Assembly (NCBI GenBank): GCA_029378245.1
Contig: JARKIF010000007.1
Coordinates: forward strand, 992,001-1,056,000
Source of the DNA: Roridomyces roridus
Lineage: Eukaryota; Basidiomycota; Agaricomycetes; Agaricales; Mycenaceae
Direction: 5' to 3'
DNA: 64,000 nt
The position numbers were made by a program, and so were the translations under genes. This document shows, one piece after another, positions 57,693-64,000 of this stretch (positions are counted from its first letter, which is position 1; each line of letters begins with the position of its first letter). Below the pieces are notes generated by a model, which was not told the DNA's origin, searched no databases, and saw only the letters and a program-made list of their open reading frames with translations.

Positions 57693-58375
57693 TCAGAGTG
57701 CGAATCGTTTGAGGCTTTCGATACCCGTCTCCTCCAGCCTCATGCCCATCCATTCGGACATTGGCGTCGCCTCGAGCACCTTTTCGTAGAAGTCGATTGA
57801 CGGTTGGTTCCACTGACATTTAATTAGCATCGACAGACGCTCACGAGCGCCAACAACGCACCTTGAGCACCGACCAGTCGAGCCTCGCGCAATTCTCGAG
57901 ACGATGTTCAGTGTCTGTCGTCCTTATGTCGCTAGCATACCTTTTCCTGCGCAATCTTACCGAGTTCTGCGAACAAGGCCTTGCCAAGACCCGTGCCGCG
58001 GCACTCTGGTTTGACGTACAGGTCCTCCAGCTGGATGAAATTAGATACACACACTTTGCCCGCGGGAGTGACGCACATAGAGACCCGGTCTGCCGGTCCA
58101 CGTCGAGTAATTGAAGAAATAGAGTGCGAGTCCAACGGGCTTCTCGGTGTTCTCGACAAACGCGAGCAACGCGTGGGCGTACGGCGTTTCAAACAGATTC
58201 TTGCGGAGCTACGCACGGTGCATTTTCGCGATTAGAGTTTTTTTGGATGGGCGCTTACGAGCTCTGGGGTGGCTTTCACGGACTCGGGTTCCTTCTCATA
58301 CGTTGCAAGGTCGACGATGAGCTGTAGAATGTCGTCTACGTCTTCGGGGACTGCGGCGCGGATGGTAATGGACAT
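57693..58375 (-). CDS. GNAT N-acetyltransferase (diamine acetyltransferase-like)
   Basis: ATG 58375 gives MSITIRAAVPEDVDDILQLI, VDLATYEKEPESVKATPELL, RKNLFETPYAHALLAFVENT, EKPVGLALYFFNYSTW. The acetyl-CoA-binding motif LEDLYVKPECRGTGLGKALF (R/Q-x-x-G-x-G/A) follows, then AELGKIAQEK, LDWSVLK|WNQPSIDFYEKVLEATPMSE and WMGMRLEETGIESLKRFAL. Length of about 170 residues and these motifs match spermidine/spermine acetyltransferase-like GNATs. Several introns of about 50 bp. It transfers acetyl from acetyl-CoA to an amine; polyamines are likely but not proven. Confidence 0.85.
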
Positions 58376-58643
58376 GGTGGTTCAAGCGAGAGCGGATTCG
58401 GCCGATAGACATGGATTTCAAATTCAAGCCAGAGGCGAGATCAGAGAGAGCGACGAGATCACACGCAGTGCAAAAACTGTACATGAAAGCATTTGGATGG
58501 ATGTATGCAAATAATGTGGCAGTAGCATAACATGGAAAGAGAACACCAACGACAGCCATACAAGACGCGGTCCAACGAGAGTCGCGAGCAAGATATATCC
58601 AGCACTTCCTCCCACCGCGTCCGCCGGTTTTTGATAGCGACGT

Positions 58644-59262
58644 CTAGTCGAGGCTGGCTTTTGCCGCGCTCTCCTCGACGTCAAAGTTGTCGACGAGGTC
58701 TGGCACATCGTCGTCGTCGTCTTCCTCCGCCGCAGCACCGCCGGCTGGCCGCTGGTTCTGGCCCTGGATGGCCTGGTACGACTCTGCGAGCTTGCGCAGC
58801 GACGCGAGCGAGTCGGGGCCCAGCTGGTTGAGGATACCAGGCACAAGCTCTGTGAGCTCCTTGACGTGTCCTGTGCCGTAGATCGCGAACGTGTTGGCGG
58901 TGATGGCAGCGTGGACTTGAGAGCTGTTCAGCAGGCACGCGTTGACAAGACAGAGACAGAGACGCACCTTTGGGAGCGGTGAAATGCAGGACATTGCCAT
59001 CCTCTCTGAACATATTGACCTCCTCGACGCCGGGGATGGGCTGGACATTGAGCTTTTTGAGCGCGCCTTGAAGCTTTTTGTCGTCCTGGATGGTGGAAGC
59101 CTTTGGCTTGCGTACTACTTTTCTACGGACGGTGCCCTTGCCGCCTGGATGACGATTTCAAGAGACGTGTTGGGGCGAGATCCAGTCGAGCTTACCGATC
59201 CGAGCAGCGGCTGACTGGGCCTGGAGCTTCGCCAGCTTCGCGGGGTCAAAGTTGGGCGGCAT
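58644..59262 (-). CDS. EGD1: Nascent polypeptide-associated complex subunit beta
   Basis: ATG 59262 gives [23 protein letters not shown], then [20 protein letters not shown] (the ribosome-binding RRKxxRK motif), [92 protein letters not shown], and an acidic tail [16 protein letters not shown]. This is the complete NAC-beta arrangement. The protein binds ribosomes near the tunnel exit and, with NAC-alpha, guards new chains from mistargeting. Intact, three to four exons. Confidence 0.95.
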
Positions 59263-59506
59263 TTGGGGCTGATTTTTTGGACGCGCCGACGCTGAGAAAA
59301 CTGGAGAAAATGGGAAGGAACCTCGGATTCTAACAAGGACAAATGCTGAGTAAGGCTTACTTCCAACTTCCGTCTCGAATTTCAGAAATTGCTTTGAATG
59401 AATCTCTCTACATGCAACGCATAAATAGGTCTACTTCTAAGACCGTCAAGGTCGTAATAATGTGAGTGTATAATATGAATTCAATAATGAAAAAGATGAT
59501 TCAGAT

Positions 59507-61368
59507 TCAGAGGGCCAGCTCTGTTCGATTATAGCTGATGTTGCACGACCCAGGAGGCGGGCGGCACATGAGTATATCGTTCCAGTTGGGTAGCGGAAGC
59601 GAATCCGGTACGCCACCGGTTTTGTCGACGACATGCCAATCGAAGCCGAGAAGGAACAAGGCGGTGGTCAATTTGAGTTCCAGCTTTGCAAGGCGCGTCC
59701 CGAGACACGTCGTATTGCCTTTGAATTATATATCAGCATGTTTCGGTACCGAACGCGAGGCAACTGACCTACACCCCACCCAACGTACCCTAGATCGACT
59801 TTGGTGGCTGGTTTGCGCGAAGGATCGAAGCGCAACGGCTCAGGGTAGATATCCGGGTTCAGATGCACGTCGCTGAATGGATACACAACGTAGGCTCCGG
59901 ACGGTATCAATTTGTCGTTGATGTAAACGTCTGGCCCGAGATTTCGGCGCATGGCCGTGTGCGGCTGGGCAACACGGAGAGTCTCCCGGAGCAACGAATC
60001 CATGATGGGGGTTGACGATTCCCAGGCCTCGAGCGGAATTTCTGCGAGTCGGCAAGACAAACTGGCCGAGGTAGAGTCGGAATGTTCTGCCAGCAGATTT
60101 TCCATCTCGAGTTTCGCTTTTAGTTGCCAGTCAACGTGCCCCCCGAGGAAAGTGATGAGCCAAGACGCTAAAAATCGACGTTGGTTGGCTGTATATAAAA
60201 ATTAGAACACGTACCAGTCGTCCCAGTCGCCCTAGCGCCGGCAACAATGAGTCCCATGATAAACTAGAATTTGAACAGTCAGCCCCGCGTCGAAAGATGG
60301 TCAAAAAACCGCATTACCCCGACAATAACGAGTTTGTCGTCGCCAGAATCCATCAGCATTTGAAGCGTATCGTTTCTTGCGATCCCGCTGGCTTCTCGGG
60401 AATCGATGGCACGAACGACGATATCGTATATCTCCTTGGTCGCCCACAATTTTTTGATCATCGACAGGGTAGGGAACCATGGAGCGAGAACAGTAGCGGG
60501 GGTGGTGCTGGCGTCGAGGCGGATCGTACAACATCTTCAACCGCGCTACGAGAACTGCGTCGTCGGATATTTCCGAGGACGATAGACTCCGAACGGTCGT
60601 TTGGAAGATGAGCTGAAGTTATTCAGTGGGAGAGAGAGAAAATCAACCAAGAGAACGCACCTCGTAGGTTTTGTCAAAGGGATCAAAGGTACCGGTGGCT
60701 CCATAGCTCTCCATCATTCGTCGAGAATCCTCCAGTATGGCGGGAATCACTGGAATTTCGCTCAGAGCAAGAAAGAATAAACAAGGGGAAATACTTGCGT
60801 TCGGAAAGTGGGGCGTTCTTTTGTACAGCAGCGAGACGTCGATGAATCGTAGAAATTCGCTTCGTTTGAAGTCCAGAGGTGACACCGCGAACCATGGGGA
60901 TCTACACGCAAAATTAGAACGAGTCGGATACGTGAATGACCTTGAACGCACGGCGCCAGATAGAATTTTAAATCCCTCGGTGAGATCGAACCCCTTGGAG
61001 TAGAAAAACGCTTGTCGAGCTGATGAACCGGACAGGACGATCACGGTGTTCTGACATGAAATTGAGCGCACTGGCGACCGGAATATTATAAAACACACAT
61101 ACGTTCATCAGCTTGAACTGGAATATCGACTCGCCGGTAACTTGGAAGCCCCAGTTCAAAAAGTCGTATCTTTGGCGAAAAAAGGAACGATGGAGAGAAA
61201 GTGAGGACCCGGCAGAGGTACTGGGTTTTCTTCGTTGGTGTCGTCCTGCGAAGACGAAGTAACGAGGACGATGACGAGGCAAATTACGATGGCCACTGTG
61301 AACTGAGTGGCGAACCCCGCGGAGAGGAAAGCAGACGCAGCAGAGTGGAGGCCGATAATGTAGGGCAT
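59507..61368 (-). CDS. Cytochrome P450 with divergent heme loop
   Basis: ATG 61368 starts MPYIIGLHSAASAFLSAGFA and TVAIVICLVIVLV, a membrane anchor, then VPLPGPHFLSIVPFFAKRYDFLNWGF. Further: VIVLSGSSARQAFFYSKGFD, FAVSPLDFKRSEFLRFIDVS, MESYGATGTFDPFDKTYE, an I-helix AGARATGTTANQRRFLASWL, K-helix ETLR (LLRETLRVAQPHTAMRRNLG), SGAYVVYPFSDVHLNPDIYP, FDPSRKP and the heme loop WGVGNTTCLGTRLAKLELK. Against FxxGxRxCxG, the first Phe is Trp and the Arg/His is Thr, while Gly, Cys and final Gly are kept. The protein ends YNRTELAL. About ten introns. Substrate unknown. Confidence 0.85.
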
Positions 61369-62094
61369 AGAAAGGTTGAGGGATGATGTGACAAGTTAAT
61401 CGAGAGCCGACAGAACGAGAGGCCATTTATACTAGTCGGCATGCAGCAACAATGCCCCAAGTGGACGCGGCGGAAAATCTGAGTCTAAATCTAAGAAGAG
61501 CTGAGGTGGCGTCGAAATCGTTGCTGTAATCGGGAGAAGGATCTACAGAGTTGAGACCAGTTGGCTTCTACCGGAACCGATATGAAGTCGAGAATGAAGG
61601 CGGTTCCGGGCACGTGCACACGGGTTGCCAATACACATTTGATGGTTGTGTATATCCTTCGAAGAAGGGTCCCAGGAGTACCGTGCCGATCGACGTCGAA
61701 TGCGGTGGCGTCACACTGGCCGAAATCGGAGAAAATAATCGTGGCGGAATACTTATCCTCGTTGCGAGTTTGTTCGTGGGCGTCTACAATCAGTTGAATG
61801 ATACGGCGTTTTTCTACTTGGAAACAAACGAGCAGACCGAGCTGCGGAGGCCCGAGGCAACATGCCTCGGTTTGTACTCGAGCTCACTAACCAGTTGAGG
61901 AATCACTCGGCCAACGAGGGCACGGAGGATAGAGTTTTTTCATGTAAGGGCCGACGGAGTCTCCGCGGCAAGGGGCTGAATCTTCACGCTACAAGATCTA
62001 AATGGTTCATACTAACGGTCTACGGGCTTTGCGGGAGAGCATCCGTTAGCACTGTGCACACAAGAAGGCACGCATCTCACCTCTAAATAGAAAA
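61369..62094. other. Intergenic stretch, nothing recognised
   Basis: Lies between the P450 start and the PAQR stop. A plus-strand frame at 61551-61898 has no motif. Confidence 0.4.
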
Positions 62095-63364
62095 TCAAGG
62101 GTGTGGAACCACACAGATGTTTGGAGTAGAGTAGGAGTAGTTCAACGCCGTTAAAACGCCGGCATAGTGTGCTCCTGCTGCGGCAACAACGCAACAATGA
62201 AATATTTGATGAGAGGCGAAGAAATAGTCGAATTTTCCCGGCGCAAACCGTTCCGGGATTCGGTTGGCACTAACTCGGCGCGTCAATCAAGTTTCGGTTG
62301 TGATCCCAAGAGACAACATACTAGAGCAGAGCTCCGAAGATGTAGAGAGCCCCGGAAAACACAACCCAGCCAAATCCCAAGTCGAATATGACTTTGCGAT
62401 AGCCCTCGATGAGAATACAATGAGTGATTGGCCCCACGCCCGAGAGACCAAGGCCTATGAACACAGCAGTACGCGCCCCGCGGTGTGTCGGTTTAGCGTA
62501 TTCCGGGTGCAGCACGGTATAAGCAGCGCCTGGCATGGAGTTGGCATGACGATGGTGAATGGACGATGCAGCCTACCAACACCTATCAAGGACAAGAACG
62601 CGATGTAGAAAATCTGCAACTGGGGCTGGCAGAAGAAACCAAAGTAAAGACTAGGATAGAACGATCCTGGTAACGTCAGAGATCATCCATCGAAGATATG
62701 GGTTCACCGACCGACGGTGAGGATGACTATGCCAGCGTAGTCGACAGCATGACAACGAGTGGAAACCTAACACAGGGTAAGGAAGAATCTCGAATTTGGA
62801 AAAGGACGGCAGAACCTCCAGGGAGTGACAAGTGAAGGTGTGGAAAGAGGCACTACCGAGAAGACAAAAGATAGCAGAGGACAAGAAGACTGCGATAACA
62901 GTCGCGTCGGCCCAGGTCGTATTCTTGTATTGTTGAAGATGCGTTTCGTTGAATGTAACAAGAAAGTATCCGAACAATGCGGCGGCCCATAGATGGGTGT
63001 GGATGTTGACTGGAAAATTAAGAACATTATTCCTACGGTTGGAGAATTTGCGCACTCGTCTCGTTGTGCAAGTCTGGGAACAAAGTCAAATGCTGAAGCA
63101 ACCAAAGGTCTGAGCGTTTACATGCAAAAACGGAATTAGCGCATCCTTTCCACTGATTTTGGAGCCTTGACAAGTCAACGAAATGGTTGCCTAACCATTA
63201 CTGAGGCCATACCGTCGGTAGCCGGTCAAAATGTATTCGTTATCCTTTTGCCACTCGGCCAGTTCAAAGTAGTGGATGGTCTTGGAGATTTTGGATGGAA
63301 TAGAGGGTTGGTCTGACACGTCACTGGTCGCCAATCTTCTGCGGATGTCGTTGGATTTTGCCAT
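62095..63364 (-). CDS. PAQR/haemolysin-III-like membrane protein (Izh/adiponectin receptor type)
   Basis: ATG 63364 gives MAKSNDIRRRLATSDVSDQP, then ISKTIHYFELAEWQKDNEYI, LTGYR, the conserved pre-helix sequence of the family. Helices include NIHTHLWAAALFGYFLVTF, DATVIAVFLSSAIFCLLGSA, the zinc motif SASFHTFTCHS, DYAGIVILT, VFIGLGLSGVGPITHCILIE, WVVFSGALYIFGALLYANRI, PERFAPGKFD and the second His motif SHQIFHCCVVAAAGAHYAGV. The SxxxH and HxxxH zinc ligands are in place. Yeast Izh proteins affect zinc and sterol homeostasis, and family members may be ceramidases. Seven helices expected. Confidence 0.85.
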
Positions 63365-63519
63365 GGTGGTTCGGGACAAGCTCGAATTGACAAACATTTG
63401 ATGAACTTTTGCCGTGATGGCGGCTCTGGAACTTAGGGGCTAATCACTCCGTTGCAACACACCATGCTAACAGATATTCAAAGGACTGGGACCTCTGCCA
63501 CTGTAAAGGAAGAATAAGC

Positions 63520-63972
63520 ATGCTGAATTCTCCAATAAGCTACCGGCGCGAGACGGAAATTGTTAGAGGCCAGACGGCGACCATGCAATGCATCCATTTC
63601 CGCTGGAGTCCCAATGAACGCAAAGCATGGATGCACCCACGGTCATACATGTTTGGCGCCTTTCGATTCCAAGTATTAATCGACTCGAGACGGGGAACTT
63701 CCGGCGCCATAATTAAAAGCAGGCCCGGGGGCGATGAGAATCCAATTGAATCACGGTCGGGCTACCGGCTCCGGAAAGTAAAATTCGCAAGTGACTGGGC
63801 AGAAAGAAATCCCAGACCAGAGACATGGGCGAACAGTGCAATCCGGATCCTGACGGCGGCAGAGTACCAACGGCTCGCGGAGCAGGAACCCGCTCAGAAT
63901 GCACTGCTGAAGGGCTGGTTGTCCTGCGCCAGAGATAAACTCAATCATTCTTCGACGCCAGCAAACGGCTAA
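63520..63972 (+). CDS. Unassigned 150-codon open frame
   Basis: ATG 63520 opens an uninterrupted frame: MLNSPISYRRETEIVRGQTA, then IHFRWSPNERKAWMHPRSYM and SAIRILTAAEYQRLAEQEPA. No motif recognised. It may be a gene or a chance frame. An antisense frame of similar quality covers part of it. Confidence 0.25.
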   Translation: MLNSPISYRRETEIVRGQTATMQCIHFRWSPNERKAWMHPRSYMFGAFRFQVLIDSRRGTSGAIIKSRPGGDENPIESRSGYRLRKVKFASDWAERNPRPETWANSAIRILTAAEYQRLAEQEPAQNALLKGWLSCARDKLNHSSTPANG

Positions 63973-64000
63973 CAAGGGTAAGTGCCTGTGTAAATGGGGG

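Noticed and set aside
57589..57819. Longer minus-strand frame past the GNAT stop
   Set aside because: It is in a different frame from the conserved ending SIDFYEKVLE and has no good start.

Overview
The window is nuclear DNA from a basidiomycete fungus, most likely an Agaricomycete. Almost every gene is cut by many introns of about 45-60 bp with GT(GC)...AG borders, and the families present (Sds23-like CBS protein, DUF6699, DUF7330, SAT4/rhodopsin-like membrane protein, F-box proteins with basidiomycete architecture, two P450s) are typical of mushroom-forming fungi and relatives. The genus cannot be fixed from sequence alone. No rRNA, tRNA, CRISPR or intact transposon was seen. Gene borders were deduced by hand from splice signals and protein family resemblance.

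Layout. 1-12 kb: an Sds23-like CBS protein running off the left edge, ERG2 sterol isomerase, a gene-poor stretch with decayed repeats, a membrane-anchored protein disulfide isomerase, and a large ABCC-type transporter. 12-17 kb: CCCGTA-rich repeats, a small secreted protein, a Gfo/Idh/MocA oxidoreductase, and a broken duplicate of the ABC transporter 3' end. 17-27.5 kb: a divergent histone H2A/H2B pair, two decayed genes (isoprenylcysteine methyltransferase-like and kynurenine-formamidase-like cyclase), a proline-rich membrane protein (copy A), an alpha/beta hydrolase, a SAT4-like membrane protein and a second H2A gene. 27.5-43 kb: DUF6699 protein, HECT-like E2-binding protein with a long N-terminal extension, exosome subunit RRP4, a WD40 protein with membrane segments, and two F-box-type genes. 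43-52.5 kb: cytochrome P450, a small basic protein, DUF7330 protein, a short Zn2Cys6 protein, dienelactone hydrolase and a hemerythrin-domain protein. 52.5-64 kb: proline-rich membrane protein copy B followed closely by an SDR reductase, Rrg9-like mitochondrial protein, coactosin-like actin-binding protein, GNAT acetyltransferase, NAC-beta, a second P450, a PAQR/Izh membrane protein, and an unassigned terminal ORF.

The genes do not form one pathway. The most interesting signals are: (1) a pair of paralogous, apparently undescribed proline-rich multi-pass membrane proteins (20.6-22.1 kb and 52.8-54.6 kb) that share three hydrophobic segments, a polyproline stalk and a repeated C-terminal helix motif; copy A has ATA where copy B has its ATG. 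(2) Two H2A genes of which only one encodes the C-terminal SQ motif. (3) Unusual splicing: an 11-nt exon carrying a hydrolase's catalytic serine, three GC-AG introns, and an F-box gene whose expected acceptor reads GG. (4) Local decay, including the ABC transporter tail fragment and two adjacent dead enzymes.
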